DNA of 64,000 bases from Propionicimonas paludicola (GCF_002563675.1 NZ_PDJC01000001.1:2356001-2420000), one strand, 5' to 3'. Positions 49,363-60,494 are shown, counted from the first letter of the stretch. Program-made: numbers and translations. The notes: generated by a model not told the origin, from the sequence alone.

Positions 49363-49721
49363 GGCTTCCTCCGGTTGATCGTCACGGCAACGTCCGCGAC
49401 CGGGACCGAGAGCGGTGCGTCCGGCTTGTGCACGGTCACCTCGACCTCGGCCAGACCCGGACGGGCCAGGCAGGCGGCGGCAATCCGCTCTGCCAAGGTC
49501 TCGATCAGGTCCACCGACTCGCCGTTGAGCACCTCGGCGGTCAGGCTGACCAGCTCGGAGTAGTCGACGGTGGTGGCCAGCTCGTCACTGTCGGGGCGCG
49601 GCTCCAGCCACACCGTCAGATCGACGCGGAAGGCCTGCGGGTTCACCTTCTCCTGCGGGTACACGCCATGGCGCGCGACGGCCTCAATCCCCCGCAGGGT
49701 GATCCGGTCGAGCTTCTCCAT
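49359..49721 (-). CDS. folB: Dihydroneopterin aldolase
   Basis: 120 aa. Begins MEKLDRITLRGIEAVARHGV, with the conserved Tyr in HGVYPQEK and the substrate-binding Glu in DLIETLAERIA. It converts dihydroneopterin to 6-hydroxymethyl-dihydropterin. Third gene of folE-folP-folB-folK. Confidence 0.95.
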   Translation of the reverse strand: MEKLDRITLRGIEAVARHGVYPQEKVNPQAFRVDLTVWLEPRPDSDELATTVDYSELVSLTAEVLNGESVDLIETLAERIAAACLARPGLAEVEVTVHKPDAPLSVPVADVAVTINRRKP

Positions 49722-49750
49722 GGGCGATGTCCCCCTTCGGCGCGACCCTA

Positions 49751-50605
49751 CTACCGTCCGGCAAGCCCTGCCGAGCTGCTCAGTGATGCCAGCCGACCGG
49801 CCACCGCGATGGCGTCACGCTGGGCCCTGACCTGATGGGTCCGGACTCCCCAGACGCCGGCGGCAGCCAGCAGCGTGGTGATGGCCACGGTGGCGTCATC
49901 GCGCTGCTTGGGCGGCCGGGGGCCGTCCGCGTCGGCGAGCAGCTCACCGAGGAAGCGCTTGCGGGAGGCGCCGATCAGCAGCGGCAGGCCAAGTCGTCCG
50001 AGTTCGTCCAAGTGAGTGAGCAGGGCCCAGTTGTGGTCGGCGGTCTTGGCGAAGCCCAGACCGGGGTCGATCACCAGCCGATCGCGCCGGACTCCGGCGG
50101 CGACGGCGGCGTCCACCCGGTCGGCGAGCTCGGCCGTGACGTCGGCGACCACGTCGTCGTAATGGGCCAGGTCCTGCATGTGATCGGACGGCCCGCGCCA
50201 ATGCATGGCCAGGTAGGGCACCTCGACCGCGGCCACGGCGTCCAGCATCTGCGGATCGGCCAGACCACCGGAGACGTCGTTGACCAGCACGGCACCGGCA
50301 GCCACGGCGGCAGCGGCGACCTCGGCCCGCATGGTGTCCACCGACACCGACACTCCGGACGCGCTGAGCCGCTCGATCACCGGAAGCACCCGAGCCGCCT
50401 CGACCTCGGCCGGCACTCGCTGGGCGCCCGGACGAGTGGACTCGCCACCGACATCGACCAGGTCGGCACCGGCCGCAGCGAGTTCGAGGCCGTGGCTGAC
50501 CGCCGCCTCCACGTTCAGGAACTCACCACCGTCGGAGAAGGAATCCGCGGTGACGTTGAGGATGCCCATCACCAGGGTTCGTCCAGGTCGTGGCAGTCGG
50601 ATCAC
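49751..50605 (-). CDS. folP: Dihydropteroate synthase
   Basis: 284 aa. Signature 1 is MGILNVTADSFSDGGEF and signature 2 is DVGGESTRPGA. The pterin site includes LVIDPGLGFAKT, and SxR is present as IGASRKRFLGEL. It joins p-aminobenzoate to the pterin and is the sulfonamide target. Located 59 bases after folE and 29 bases before folB. Confidence 0.96.
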   Translation of the reverse strand: MIRLPRPGRTLVMGILNVTADSFSDGGEFLNVEAAVSHGLELAAAGADLVDVGGESTRPGAQRVPAEVEAARVLPVIERLSASGVSVSVDTMRAEVAAAAVAAGAVLVNDVSGGLADPQMLDAVAAVEVPYLAMHWRGPSDHMQDLAHYDDVVADVTAELADRVDAAVAAGVRRDRLVIDPGLGFAKTADHNWALLTHLDELGRLGLPLLIGASRKRFLGELLADADGPRPPKQRDDATVAITTLLAAAGVWGVRTHQVRAQRDAIAVAGRLASLSSSAGLAGR

Positions 50606-50664
50606 CCGCAGAGCCTAACCAATCCGGCCCACCGGGCTCGACCCGGCCCAGCCCGTCCCCGGAC

Positions 50665-51225
50665 TCAGCCGATGATCAGGCCCATCACCTCGGCGCGAGT
50701 AGCCGGGTTGGCCATCACGCCGCGGACGGCGCTGGTCACAGTCTTGGCGCCGGGCTTGCGGACCCCGCGCATGGTCATGCACAGGTGCTCGCACTCGATC
50801 ACCACGATGGCGCCGCGGGGCTTGAGGTGTTCGACCAGGGCGTCGGCCACCTGTGAGGTGAGCCGCTCCTGCACCTGCGGACGCTTTGCGTAGGCGTCCA
50901 CCAGCCGGGCCAGCTTGCTCAGCCCGGTGATCCGGCCCTTGGACGGGATGTAGCCGACGTGGGCTTTGCCGGTGAACGGCAGTAGGTGATGCTCGCAGGT
51001 GCTCCACACCTCGATGTCGCGGACCAGCACCAGCTCGTCATGGCCGAGCTCGAAGGTCGTCGACAGGATCTGGGCCGGGTCGGCGTCCATCCCCTCGAAG
51101 ATGGACGCGTAGGCCTTGGCCACGCGGGCCGGGGTGTCGACCAGACCGTCGCGGTCCGGGTCCTCACCGATTCCGATCAGCAACTCGCGGATGGCCGCGG
51201 CGACCCGCGGCTGATCGACGGCCAT
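50665..51225 (-). CDS. folE: GTP cyclohydrolase I
   Basis: 186 aa. Zn ligands lie in [18 protein letters not shown] and in [13 protein letters not shown]. It makes dihydroneopterin triphosphate from GTP, the first step of folate synthesis. Its start overlaps the ftsH stop by one base, so folate genes may be co-transcribed with the protease, as in mycobacteria. Confidence 0.96.
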   Translation of the reverse strand: MAVDQPRVAAAIRELLIGIGEDPDRDGLVDTPARVAKAYASIFEGMDADPAQILSTTFELGHDELVLVRDIEVWSTCEHHLLPFTGKAHVGYIPSKGRITGLSKLARLVDAYAKRPQVQERLTSQVADALVEHLKPRGAIVVIECEHLCMTMRGVRKPGAKTVTSAVRGVMANPATRAEVMGLIIG

Positions 51226-53495
51226 CAGTCCTCCTTCTTCGGCTGGCTCCCGGAGTCAGGACGGGTCGGGTCAAAGGTCTGGCCGGGGCCGGGCTGCGGC
51301 GGGAAGGGCTGAGCCGGCGGCTGCGCCACCCCGGGCTGGGCCGGCGGCTGCACCGGGCTGGGCTGCACCGGCGGATATCCGGGCGGCGGGTAGCCTCCGG
51401 GCGGCGGGAAGCCCTGGTACGGACCGGGAGCTCCCGGGTAGCCGGCCGGCGGGTACTGACCAGCCGGCGGGAAAGCGTTGGGCGGGTAGCCCGGGGGCAG
51501 CTGCTGCGGGTACGGCGCCGGGGCCGGGTAGGACGGCACCGGACCGGTGACGGCGGCCGGTTCCACCGGCTGCTGGATCAGCCGCTCCGGCGGATCGATC
51601 GGCGGGATGTCGCTGGGCTTGCGGGAGTCCGAACCGGTCCAGGCCGGACGCTTGGGCCAGCGCTTGAGCGGCTCGAAAATCTTGGCGACCTGCTCCTTGT
51701 CGAGGGTCTCCCTCTCGAACAGCTGACGGACCAGCTCGTCGAGCACCTCGCGGTTGGCCTCCAGGACGTCGAAGGCCTCCTGGTGAGCAGCGGCCAGCAG
51801 CCTGGAGACTTCGGAGTCCACCTGCGCAGCCACGGCCTCGGAGTAGCTCCGCGGAGCGTTACCCCCGTAGCTCATTCCGACGAACGGCTCGTGGTCGCCC
51901 GATCCCAGCTGGACCGCGCCGATCAGCTCGCTCATGCCGAACTCGGTGACCATGGCTCGGGCCAGCTTGGTGGCCTTCTCGATGTCGTTGCCAGCACCGG
52001 TGGTCGGGTCGTGGAAGACCATCTCTTCGGCAGCCCGGCCGCCCATCATGTAGGCCAACTGATCGAGCAGCTGGCCACGGGTCTGGGAGTACTTGTCGTC
52101 GTCAGGCATCACCATGGTGTAGCCCAGCGCCCGGCCGCGCGGAAGGATGGTCACCTTCTGCACCGGGTCGTTGCCCGGCATGGCCGCCGCGACCAGGGCG
52201 TGTCCGCCCTCGTGGTAGGCCGTGATCAGCAACTCGCGCTCGTTCATCACCCGGCTGCGCTTCTGCGGGCCACCGATCACTCGATCGATCGCCTCGTCCA
52301 GCTGCGGCTTGCCGATGAAGCGCAGGTTCATCCGAGCGGTCAGCAGCGCGGCCTCGTTCAGCACATTGGCCAGGTCGGCACCGGTGAAGCCGGGCGTCCG
52401 CTTGGCCACGCTGGACAGATCCACATCGGGAGCGATCGGCTTGTTGGCGGCATGGACGCGCAGGATCTGCAGGCGTCCCTTCATGTCGGGGGCTTCCACC
52501 GGGATCTGCCGATCGAACCGGCCCGGACGCAGCAGCGCCGGATCCAGCACATCGGGACGGTTGGTGGCAGCGATCAGCACCACCCCGCCGTGGACGTCGA
52601 AGCCGTCCATCTCGACCAGCAGCTGGTTCAGGGTCTGCTCACGCTCGTCGTGACCGCCACCCATGCCGGCGCCGCGGTGGCGTCCGACGGCGTCGATCTC
52701 GTCGATGAAGACGATGGCCGGGGCGGCCTCCTTGGCCTGCTCGAACAGGTCGCGCACCCGGGAAGCACCGACGCCGACGAACATCTCCACGAAGTCCGAG
52801 CCGGAGATTGAGAAGAACGGGACGCCGGCCTCGCCGGCCACAGCGCGGGCCAGCAGGGTCTTGCCGGTTCCGGGCGGGCCGTAAAGCAGGACGCCCTTGG
52901 GGATCTTGGCGCCGACCGCGGTGAACTTGGCCGGCTCGGAGAGGAACTCACGGATCTCCTGGAGCTCCTCGATGGCCTCCTCACAACCGGCGACGTCGGA
53001 GAAGGTGGTCTTCGGGGTGTCCTTGCTGGCCAGCTTGGCCTTGGACTTGCCGAAGCCGAGTACCCGGTTCCCGCCGCCCTGGGCGTTGTTCATCATCAGC
53101 ATGAAGACCACGCCGAGCGCCAGGAAGGGCAGCACGCTGAACAGGAACGTGCCCCACAGGTTGGGCTGCGGCGGAAGGCCGTTCCACGACTCGAGGGTGC
53201 CGGCGGCGATCCGCTCGTTCAGCCGCTTGACCACGTCCTGGCTCTGGTTGCCCACCCAGCCGGCGCGCAGCTTCTGCGGCGGATTGTCCTTGGTGACGAC
53301 GCTGATGGTCTGCTCGCCGTCGTTCAGGATGACCTGAGCCAGCGGCGTATCGGAGTTGATCAGCTGTATGACCTGAGAGGTCGGCTTGTCGGCGTAGCCG
53401 CCGACATTGCTGAGGCCTTCGACGAGCAAGACGATGGCCACCAAGCCCACGGCGATCCAAAGGATCGGCGACCTGAGTACCCGGTTCGACTTCAT
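51225..53495 (-). CDS. ftsH: ATP-dependent zinc metalloprotease FtsH with a proline-rich tail
   Basis: 756 aa from ATG 53495. Order: membrane helix (about 7-27), short extracytoplasmic domain, second helix (about 110-130), AAA domain with Walker [14 protein letters not shown], and the protease site [10 protein letters not shown] (HExxH). From about residue 620 a tail of some 130 residues is rich in Pro, Gly, Tyr and Gln. Degrades misfolded membrane proteins. Directly upstream of folE and downstream of hpt. Confidence 0.96.
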   Translation of the reverse strand: MKSNRVLRSPILWIAVGLVAIVLLVEGLSNVGGYADKPTSQVIQLINSDTPLAQVILNDGEQTISVVTKDNPPQKLRAGWVGNQSQDVVKRLNERIAAGTLESWNGLPPQPNLWGTFLFSVLPFLALGVVFMLMMNNAQGGGNRVLGFGKSKAKLASKDTPKTTFSDVAGCEEAIEELQEIREFLSEPAKFTAVGAKIPKGVLLYGPPGTGKTLLARAVAGEAGVPFFSISGSDFVEMFVGVGASRVRDLFEQAKEAAPAIVFIDEIDAVGRHRGAGMGGGHDEREQTLNQLLVEMDGFDVHGGVVLIAATNRPDVLDPALLRPGRFDRQIPVEAPDMKGRLQILRVHAANKPIAPDVDLSSVAKRTPGFTGADLANVLNEAALLTARMNLRFIGKPQLDEAIDRVIGGPQKRSRVMNERELLITAYHEGGHALVAAAMPGNDPVQKVTILPRGRALGYTMVMPDDDKYSQTRGQLLDQLAYMMGGRAAEEMVFHDPTTGAGNDIEKATKLARAMVTEFGMSELIGAVQLGSGDHEPFVGMSYGGNAPRSYSEAVAAQVDSEVSRLLAAAHQEAFDVLEANREVLDELVRQLFERETLDKEQVAKIFEPLKRWPKRPAWTGSDSRKPSDIPPIDPPERLIQQPVEPAAVTGPVPSYPAPAPYPQQLPPGYPPNAFPPAGQYPPAGYPGAPGPYQGFPPPGGYPPPGYPPVQPSPVQPPAQPGVAQPPAQPFPPQPGPGQTFDPTRPDSGSQPKKED

Positions 53496-53579
53496 GAGCT
53501 GCCTTCGTGTGCGATTCGTCCGGCGCGGACGCAACTAGGACGATACCGAAGCAGACAACATCAGCTGCTCGCGACGCCC

Positions 53580-54131
<552 letters not shown>

Positions 54132-54207
54132 GGGGGATAACCTACCTGCCCTCGGAAGGCGTCAGCGCCGTCCGGGCTTTCCTGGCGGCGTGGCGGAGCG
54201 CGCCGAC

Positions 54208-55179
54208 TCAGTCCTGCGGACCGAACGTCCCGGGTGTGGACGACTCCGCCCACAGCCCACCACCGCGGCGACTCACCCGCACCCCGGGCAGTTCCACCCA
54301 GCGCTGGCCGCGCCAGTCGTCGAGCAGGGCGTCCACGGCGTCCAGGTGAGTCGCGCTGAGGTCGGTGGCTCCGGCCGCACGCAGCCAACTGCGCAGCACC
54401 CGGCCGCGAATGGCCGCCGGCAGACCCGCCAGTTCCGCTACGGCGAACGGAGCCCCAACCGCAGGCAGCTGATGGTCGGCGGCCAACTGGTCGAGCAGGT
54501 CGGCATCACGGCGGGCCAGCCCCGCCGTGCGGGCCAGCGCCTCGGCGATGCCCGGCCCCAACTCGGCCTCCAGAAGGGGCAACACCTGCCGACGCACTCG
54601 GACTCGGGTGAACCTCGGCTCGTCGTTGTGCGGATCGCGCCACGGCTCGACGCCGAGCTCGGCGCAGGCTTGAGCGGTCTGCGCGGCCCGCAGTCCCAGC
54701 AGCGGACGCACGAAGACCCCGCGCCGAGTGGGCATCCCGGCCAGCGATCGGGTGCCCGAGCCGCGGGCCAGGCCGAGCAGGACGGTCTCGGCCTGGTCGT
54801 CCAGGGTGTGGCCGAGCAGGATCAGCTCATCGGGCCGGGCCTCGGCCTCCAGGGCGGCGTAGCGGGCCTGCCGGGCAGCTGCCTCGGTTCCGTCCGGGCT
54901 GTCCGGGACGGTGACGGTGAGCACCACCGCGGAGACCCCGCGTCCGGCCAGTTGCTCGGCCACGGTGGCGGCCACGGTGTCCGAGCCGGGCTGCAGCCCG
55001 TGGTCGACGATGGCTGCCCGCACGTCCACTCCGCGGCGGGCGGCGGCGATGTGGGCGGCCAGAGCCAAGGCCAGCGAGTCGGGACCGCCCGAACAGGCCA
55101 CCAGCAGCGGGGCGTCCGCCACGGCCTCGACTGCCTGGACCACCGCCAAGGTGGCCGGCCCCAGCGCCTTCTTGGCCAT
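54208..55179 (-). CDS. tilS: tRNA(Ile)-lysidine synthetase
   Basis: 323 aa from ATG 55179, inside the stop of the zincin gene. The N-type ATP pyrophosphatase loop is VACSGGPDSLALALAAH, and the conserved LGHTLDDQAETVL and RPLLGLR follow. It makes lysidine at the wobble base of the isoleucine CAU anticodon so that AUA is read correctly. Essential in most bacteria. Confidence 0.94.
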   Translation of the reverse strand: MAKKALGPATLAVVQAVEAVADAPLLVACSGGPDSLALALAAHIAAARRGVDVRAAIVDHGLQPGSDTVAATVAEQLAGRGVSAVVLTVTVPDSPDGTEAAARQARYAALEAEARPDELILLGHTLDDQAETVLLGLARGSGTRSLAGMPTRRGVFVRPLLGLRAAQTAQACAELGVEPWRDPHNDEPRFTRVRVRRQVLPLLEAELGPGIAEALARTAGLARRDADLLDQLAADHQLPAVGAPFAVAELAGLPAAIRGRVLRSWLRAAGATDLSATHLDAVDALLDDWRGQRWVELPGVRVSRRGGGLWAESSTPGTFGPQD

Positions 55180-56141
55180 CAGATCCGACGCAGCCACAGC
55201 TGCGGATCGTGGATCTCGGCCAGGCTGGGCAGCGCCTCGGCCGATGCGAAGGCCCGGTTCAGGGTGGGCACGCCGGCCTCGGCGATCACGGCCTGGCAGA
55301 ACCCGGCCCCGTCGCGGTACTGCTCACGCTTGAGGTTCAGGCCGAACAGCCGCGACACCAGCCCGGAGAAGCCGCCCTGGTCGCGGTGCTGCTCGAAGAC
55401 GGCCCGGATCGAGGGCAGGGTGGGCACGGCCCCGGCGGGCACCCGGTCCATCATCACGTCGGCGTGGCCCTCCATCAGTGACATCACCGCCGTGGCCCGG
55501 TCGAAGGCGGCTCGCTGTTCCGGCCCGCCGAGCAGCCCGGCCAGGCCGAGCTGAGGCTTGTGACCGGGGTCCGGATCCTCATCGGCGACCACTTCGGCGA
55601 TCAGGCCGGTGAGGTGCTCACGCAGCCACGGCGCGGCACCGAACTGGAAGCTGTGCGTCTGCTCGTGCAGGCAGACCCACAGCCGGAAGTCGCGGGGCAG
55701 CGCACCGAGCTTGCGCTCGAGGCCGACCACATTGGGCGCAACCAACAGCAGCCGGGACGGGTCGGCGAACGGGTCGAACTGGCCCAGGATCCTGGTGGCC
55801 ACAACGGCGAGGACGGCCCCGGCCTGGGTGCCCAGGGCTCGGGCTCGGAGCCGGTCGGCGAGGCCGTGCGGCTCGTCGAGGACACCGGCCCGAAGGAGCA
55901 TGGCATTGGCCGAGGACGCGGCCGCAGCCAGCCATCCGGGGCGATCCACCACCAAGGTCACCGACGAGGCAGGCCCGCTCAGTTCGGTCACTTCGGCGAC
56001 CAGTTCGACCGATCGCTCGGCGGCCCGGCGCAGGTCGTCCACCACTGCCGAGATCTCACCGGATTCCAGTTCCGGACCGGGTGGCACCAGGGTGGCCCCG
56101 GCCCGCATCGCCACAGCCCAGTCGACCGATGCCTGTTCCAT
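55179..56141 (-). CDS. Zincin-like metallopeptidase (zinicin-2 family)
   Basis: 320 aa. The zinc site is HEQTHSFQFG (HExxH), and a third ligand is probable in MSLMEGHADVMMD. Matches the actinobacterial family once annotated as coenzyme F420 biosynthesis-associated, which lies between dacB and tilS (Rv3626c position). Function unknown; a role in peptide processing is plausible. Confidence 0.85.
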   Translation of the reverse strand: MEQASVDWAVAMRAGATLVPPGPELESGEISAVVDDLRRAAERSVELVAEVTELSGPASSVTLVVDRPGWLAAAASSANAMLLRAGVLDEPHGLADRLRARALGTQAGAVLAVVATRILGQFDPFADPSRLLLVAPNVVGLERKLGALPRDFRLWVCLHEQTHSFQFGAAPWLREHLTGLIAEVVADEDPDPGHKPQLGLAGLLGGPEQRAAFDRATAVMSLMEGHADVMMDRVPAGAVPTLPSIRAVFEQHRDQGGFSGLVSRLFGLNLKREQYRDGAGFCQAVIAEAGVPTLNRAFASAEALPSLAEIHDPQLWLRRI

Positions 56142-56171
56142 GCGGCAACCCTACGGCGCTGCGCCCAATGA

Positions 56172-57530
56172 TCAGCGGCAGCCGCAGCCGGCCAGCACGC
56201 TGGCCGAACGATCCAGCCAGTTGTAGGCGCTGTTCTGCCCGGCGGTGTTGTTGCCGACGAAGGCGAAGATCAGTCGGGCGCCGTCGGCCGTGGTCACCCA
56301 GCCGGCCAGGCTGGCCACGCTCCGTAGCGTCCCGGTCTTGGCGTGGACGCGGCCTCGTCCGGCTCGCTCGGACTTGTCGTCGAAGCGGTGCTTGAGGGTG
56401 CCACTCTGCCCGGCCACCGGAAGTCCGGCAGCGACCGCCATCAACCGCTCGGTCCTCAGCGACAGGCTGATGGCCTTGGCCAGGACGTTCGCACTGACCC
56501 GGTCCTTGGTGGCCAACCCGCTGCCGTCGACGATCACCATGCCCCCGGACCATAGGCCGTTGGCCTTGAGCCAACCGGTCAGCGTCTGGGCGGCCCCGAC
56601 GAAGCTGCCCGGCTGCCCCTTCGCCACGGCAGCCTGTCGCAGCATGATCTCGGCGGCCAGGTTGTCACTCTCGGCCAGCGTGTGGGCGATCACCGTCGCC
56701 AGCGGGGCCGACTCGACCGAGGCCACCACCGTCCCCGGGGTGGCCAATGCGGCCGGCTTCACCGACGTGACGGTGATCTTGGCCGCGGACAGCCGCTTGG
56801 CGAAGGCCTTCGCAGCGAACTGGGCAGGGTTCGGCTGGGCCTGCCAGGAGGTGATCCGCCCGGAGTCGACGATCAGCGCACTGACCCGGGACTCGTAGCT
56901 CTTCCAACTCGACTTCCAGTTCGGGCTGAAGTCCGGGCCGGAGAACAATCGGGCGTCGTAGCCGAGCGAGACCTTCGTGATCCCGGACGCGCGCAGGCTG
57001 GCCACGGTCTGATCGGCCAGCTTCTGCAGCGAGGCCGGCTTGGCGTCGGACTTGCCGGCCTTGTCGGTGAGCAGCGGATCGCCGCCGCCGACCAGCACCA
57101 GTGCGCCCGGCTTGGTGGTGACCACCGAAGTGGTGAAGCGATGATCGGCACCCAGGATGTCCACGGTGGCCATGGTGGACAGCACCTTCATGGTCGAGGC
57201 CGGGGTCAGCGGCTGATCGGCGTTGCGCTGGACCAGTGTCTGGTCGTCGTCGGCCAGGACGACCATCCCGCGGGTGCCGATCGACGTCGCTGAGACCTTG
57301 GCCAAGGCCGCGGCCAGAGCATCCGGCGACGGCATCGGGACCATGGTGGGTGTCGCGAGCGGGCTTGCCGAGGAGGCGTGCGCCGGCGCCGGGGCCGGCG
57401 ATCGTCCGGGGGTGTCAGGAGGGCCGAAAGCACACCCACTGACCAGCAAAACTGCGGCAAGAGCCGCGCTCAGACGCCTCGATCCACCGAAAGACGGCCG
57501 GCATTCTCGCGATAGGCTCGGCTCATTCAT
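56172..57530 (-). CDS. dacB: D-alanyl-D-alanine carboxypeptidase/endopeptidase (PBP4, DacB)
   Basis: 452 aa from ATG 57530. The signal peptide ends in a possible lipobox LLVSGCA. Penicillin-binding motifs: SxxK in [13 protein letters not shown], SxN in ESDNLAAE, and KTG in [13 protein letters not shown]. It trims peptidoglycan stem peptides outside the membrane. Divergent from ppa with only 29 bases between starts, so their promoters must lie close together or inside the other gene. Confidence 0.93.
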   Translation of the reverse strand: MNEPSLSRECRPSFGGSRRLSAALAAVLLVSGCAFGPPDTPGRSPAPAPAHASSASPLATPTMVPMPSPDALAAALAKVSATSIGTRGMVVLADDDQTLVQRNADQPLTPASTMKVLSTMATVDILGADHRFTTSVVTTKPGALVLVGGGDPLLTDKAGKSDAKPASLQKLADQTVASLRASGITKVSLGYDARLFSGPDFSPNWKSSWKSYESRVSALIVDSGRITSWQAQPNPAQFAAKAFAKRLSAAKITVTSVKPAALATPGTVVASVESAPLATVIAHTLAESDNLAAEIMLRQAAVAKGQPGSFVGAAQTLTGWLKANGLWSGGMVIVDGSGLATKDRVSANVLAKAISLSLRTERLMAVAAGLPVAGQSGTLKHRFDDKSERAGRGRVHAKTGTLRSVASLAGWVTTADGARLIFAFVGNNTAGQNSAYNWLDRSASVLAGCGCR

Positions 57531-57559
57531 CAAGAGAACATCATGGCAGAGAGGTTCCG

Positions 57560-58120
57560 ATGACCCCGACCGATCGGCCGAGCTTCGCCCGCCCCAAGAT
57601 CCGTCCGAGCCTGCATTTCGACGTCACCGTCGAGATCCCCAAGGGCACCAAGAACAAGTACGAGATGGATCACCACACCGGCCGGATCCGGCTGGATCGG
57701 ACGCTGTTCACCTCGACGCAGTACCCCAATGACTACGGCTTCATCGAAGGCACCCTGGGCCAGGACGGCGACCCGCTGGACGCCATGGTGCTGGTCCCCG
57801 AGGCCACCTTCCCGGGCGCGCTGATCGAGTGCCGCGCCATCGGGATGTTCCGAATGAAGGACGAGATGGGCGGTGACGACAAGGTGCTCTGCATCCCGGT
57901 CGCCGACCAGCGCCAGCAGAACATCCGCGAGCTCACCGACTTGCCGAACCTGGCACTGCTCGAGATCGAGCATTTCTTCACCGTCTACAAGGACCTTGAA
58001 CCGGGCAAGTCGGTCGAAGGCGCCATCTGGGTCGGTCACGCCGAAGCCGAGATGGAAATTCGGGCAAGTTGGGAGCGTGCCCGCGGCACGTCCTACGAGA
58101 ACGAATTCACCCGCGACTGA
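57560..58120 (+). CDS. ppa: Inorganic pyrophosphatase
   Basis: 186 aa from ATG 57560 with AGAGG upstream. The family signature [10 protein letters not shown] carries three metal-binding Asp residues, and [10 protein letters not shown] and [13 protein letters not shown] are conserved. An extra stretch of about 18 residues precedes the usual [10 protein letters not shown] start. It hydrolyses pyrophosphate from biosynthetic reactions. It pairs divergently with dacB, as in M. tuberculosis. Confidence 0.96.
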   Translation: MTPTDRPSFARPKIRPSLHFDVTVEIPKGTKNKYEMDHHTGRIRLDRTLFTSTQYPNDYGFIEGTLGQDGDPLDAMVLVPEATFPGALIECRAIGMFRMKDEMGGDDKVLCIPVADQRQQNIRELTDLPNLALLEIEHFFTVYKDLEPGKSVEGAIWVGHAEAEMEIRASWERARGTSYENEFTRD

Positions 58121-58138
58121 CCTAGCACTCCCCTGACC

Positions 58139-58645
58139 ATGGCAGTCCGCGGCGAACCGAAGGCGCATCGTCTGTACCTGATGCGCCATGCCGACGCACT
58201 GTCCACCGGCCCGGATCCTCGTGATTTCGCGCGGGCGCTGAGCCCGAAGGGACGCCGCCAGGCGCGCGACGCCGGCGTCCTGCTGGGCAAGCAGCGGGTC
58301 GACTTGGTGCTCAGTTCCTCGGCCAGCCGGGCCCGGCAGACCACCGAGTTGCTCGGCCTGTCCTGCCCGGTCCGATACCTGGATCGGCTCTACAACGCCG
58401 GTTCCCGGCAGCTGCTCTCCGAGCTGTCCGGGGTGGACGATCAGGTGCTCACCGTCCTGCTGGTCGGGCACGCCCCCGGAGTGCCGGCGCTGGCCTCGAA
58501 CCTGGCCGATCGCCAGCACTCCAACCCGGAGGCCATGGACCGGATCCGCTACAACTTTCCGCCGGCCACGGTGGTCGGCCTGGAGTTCTACAACGGCTGG
58601 TCGGCGCTGGCCGAAGCCCGGTTGTTCACCGCTTTGCACCTCTGA
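58139..58645 (+). CDS. SixA-like histidine phosphatase
   Basis: 168 aa. Catalytic motif LMRHADA, partner Arg in SSSASRARQT and second His in LLVGHAPGVP. The SixA branch dephosphorylates phosphohistidine on proteins; small-molecule substrates are also possible. It follows ppa by 18 bases in the same direction, so a phosphate-handling operon is likely. Confidence 0.88.
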   Translation: MAVRGEPKAHRLYLMRHADALSTGPDPRDFARALSPKGRRQARDAGVLLGKQRVDLVLSSSASRARQTTELLGLSCPVRYLDRLYNAGSRQLLSELSGVDDQVLTVLLVGHAPGVPALASNLADRQHSNPEAMDRIRYNFPPATVVGLEFYNGWSALAEARLFTALHL

Positions 58646-58775
58646 TCCGGCGCTACGGCTACGCAGTTTTGCGACATCTTCGACGCAGCTTGTGAGCCCG
58701 TTTTGCGCTGCCGCAGGCACTGTCGCGGCCATCCGCTGACCCGCACGCCCGACGCACTCCTTCCACGCGACTCAC

Positions 58776-58791
58776 ATACCCCCTACGGTAT
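58776..58791 (+). promoter_or_regulatory. CsoR/CstR-type operator before the flavoprotein gene
   Basis: ATACCCCCTACGGTAT is a 16-bp imperfect palindrome (arms ATACC/GGTAT) 51 bases upstream of the start. It differs at only 2 of 16 bases from the site before the thioredoxin gene (61286-61301). G/C-tract palindromes flanked by TA are the known recognition pattern of CsoR/CstR repressors, one of which is encoded nearby. Confidence 0.7.
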
Positions 58792-58842
58792 CCACATCAG
58801 GTCAGATCATCGCCGGCACCGACGCCGGCGGAAGGAGAAGTG

Positions 58843-60297
58843 ATGGCCGAGGTACTCGTCCTCGGCGCTGGGGTATCCGGACATACCGCGGCGCTCCACC
58901 TACGGCGACTGCTGGGCCGCCAACACCGTGTGACGGTGGTCTCACCGAACGCGAACTGGAACTGGATCCCGTCCAACATCTGGGTGGGGGTCGGCGACAT
59001 GGGCAAGAAGGATGTGGTCTTCCCGCTGGCCCCGATCTACGCCCGCAAGGGCATTGAGTTCCGTCAGGCCAAGGCGGTCGCCATCCGTCCGTCCGGCGAT
59101 GAGGCGGACGCCCGCGGCGCGGTCGACGTCGAGTACACCGAAGCGTCCCGGGCCGGCCAGAGCGAGCGGCTGCGCTACGACTACCTGATCAACGCCACCG
59201 GCCCGAAGCTGCGCTTCGAGGCCACCGAGGGGATGGGCCCCGATGGCTTCACCGCCTCGGTGTGCACCGCCGACCATGCCGTCGAGGCCAACGAGAAGCT
59301 GCGCGAGACCATCGCCAAGCTCAAGGACGGCCAGCCGCAGACCCTGGTGGTCGGCATGGGACACGGCACCTGCACCTGCGAGGGTGCGGCCTTCGAGTAC
59401 ACCTTCAACGTCGACCACCTGTTGCGGGCCGAAGGCGTCCGCGACCTGGCCCGCCTGGTCTACCTGACCAATGAGGCTGCGCTGGGCGACTTCGGAGTGG
59501 ACGGGATGGTCTTCGACCAGTCCGGCTTCCAGACCACCAGCGAGCTGTGGACCGGCTCCCTGTTCCGGGAGCGCGGCGTGGAGGCCATCCTCGGCGCCCA
59601 CGTCACCAAGGTCACCGCCACCCAGATCCACTACGAGTTGCTGGACGGCTCGCTGCACACCCTCGACCACGACTTCGCCATGCTCATCCCGCCGTTCGGC
59701 GGGCAGCCGCTGAAGGCCTACGACGCCGAGGGCAACGACATCACCGGGGAGTTGTTCGCGCCGTCCGGGTTCATGAAGGTGGACGCCGACTACACCGCCA
59801 AGCCCTATGAGGAATGGCGGGCCGAGGACTGGCCGCAGACCTACGCCGCGGTCGGCTACGACAACGTCTGGGCGGTCGGGATCGCCTTCGCTCCCCCACA
59901 TCAGATCTCGCGTCCGCGCAAGAGCCCGAACGGGACCATGATCGCCCCGGCTCCGCCGCGGACCGGGATGCCGTCGGGCGTGATGGGCAAGACGGTGGCG
60001 CTCACCATCGCCGACCGAATCACGACCGGCTCGCGAGCCACGGCCCACACCGCCTCGATGGCCCGGATGGGCGCGGCCTGTGTGGCCTCGGCCGGCACCG
60101 GCCTGACCAAGGGCTCGGCCGCGGCCATGACTATGCTGCCAGTCGTCCCGGACTACCAGCGCTACCCCACCGGACGCGACGTCCGCGAGACCCGCGGCGA
60201 GATCGGTCTGCACGGCCACTGGGTGAAGCTGATGCTCCACTACCTGTTCATCTACAAGGCCAAGGCCCGCCTGGGCTGGCAACTGATTCCGGAGTGA
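58843..60297 (+). CDS. Sulfide:quinone oxidoreductase-like FAD-dependent flavoprotein
   Basis: 484 aa from ATG 58843 with GGAAGGAG upstream. FAD motif GAGVSG (8-13) and a second dinucleotide region at LVVGMGHG (168-175). Cysteines at 141 (ASVCTAD), 177/179 (GTCTCEGAAFE) and 413 (GAACVAS) fall where SQR enzymes keep their three redox cysteines. SQR oxidises sulfide to persulfide or polysulfide and passes electrons to quinone. The C-terminus (MLHYLFIYKAKARLGWQLIP) is a likely membrane-associating helix. Context supports sulfur chemistry, but assignment to SQR itself rather than a relative is inference. Confidence 0.8.
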   Translation: MAEVLVLGAGVSGHTAALHLRRLLGRQHRVTVVSPNANWNWIPSNIWVGVGDMGKKDVVFPLAPIYARKGIEFRQAKAVAIRPSGDEADARGAVDVEYTEASRAGQSERLRYDYLINATGPKLRFEATEGMGPDGFTASVCTADHAVEANEKLRETIAKLKDGQPQTLVVGMGHGTCTCEGAAFEYTFNVDHLLRAEGVRDLARLVYLTNEAALGDFGVDGMVFDQSGFQTTSELWTGSLFRERGVEAILGAHVTKVTATQIHYELLDGSLHTLDHDFAMLIPPFGGQPLKAYDAEGNDITGELFAPSGFMKVDADYTAKPYEEWRAEDWPQTYAAVGYDNVWAVGIAFAPPHQISRPRKSPNGTMIAPAPPRTGMPSGVMGKTVALTIADRITTGSRATAHTASMARMGAACVASAGTGLTKGSAAAMTMLPVVPDYQRYPTGRDVRETRGEIGLHGHWVKLMLHYLFIYKAKARLGWQLIPE

Positions 60298-60479
60298 CCG
60301 TGACCCACCTGTCCATGACCGCGCCCAACCCGGGCGCCGAGCCGATCGCCGACCTCTCCAAGGCCCCGCTGCCCACCGCCCGGACCCTCCGGGCCCGCCG
60401 CAACATCGGTCTGCAGTTCCTGCGGTTCCTCTCCTTCAACACCCGGATCATGCGAATGGTGGTGAAGGGGCACAAGTAG
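60294..60479 (+). CDS. Small basic protein coupled to the SQR-like gene (hypothetical)
   Basis: 61 aa from GTG 60294, which overlaps the flavoprotein stop as GTGA; a GTG two codons later (60300) is also possible. The N-terminal half is Pro/Ala-rich, and the second half is basic and amphipathic (TLRARRNIGLQFLRFLSFNT then RIMRMVVKGHK). No family is recognised. A membrane-surface or partner role for the flavoprotein is possible. Confidence 0.65.
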   Translation: MTVTHLSMTAPNPGAEPIADLSKAPLPTARTLRARRNIGLQFLRFLSFNTRIMRMVVKGHK

Positions 60480-60494
60480 CTCCGGCACACACAA

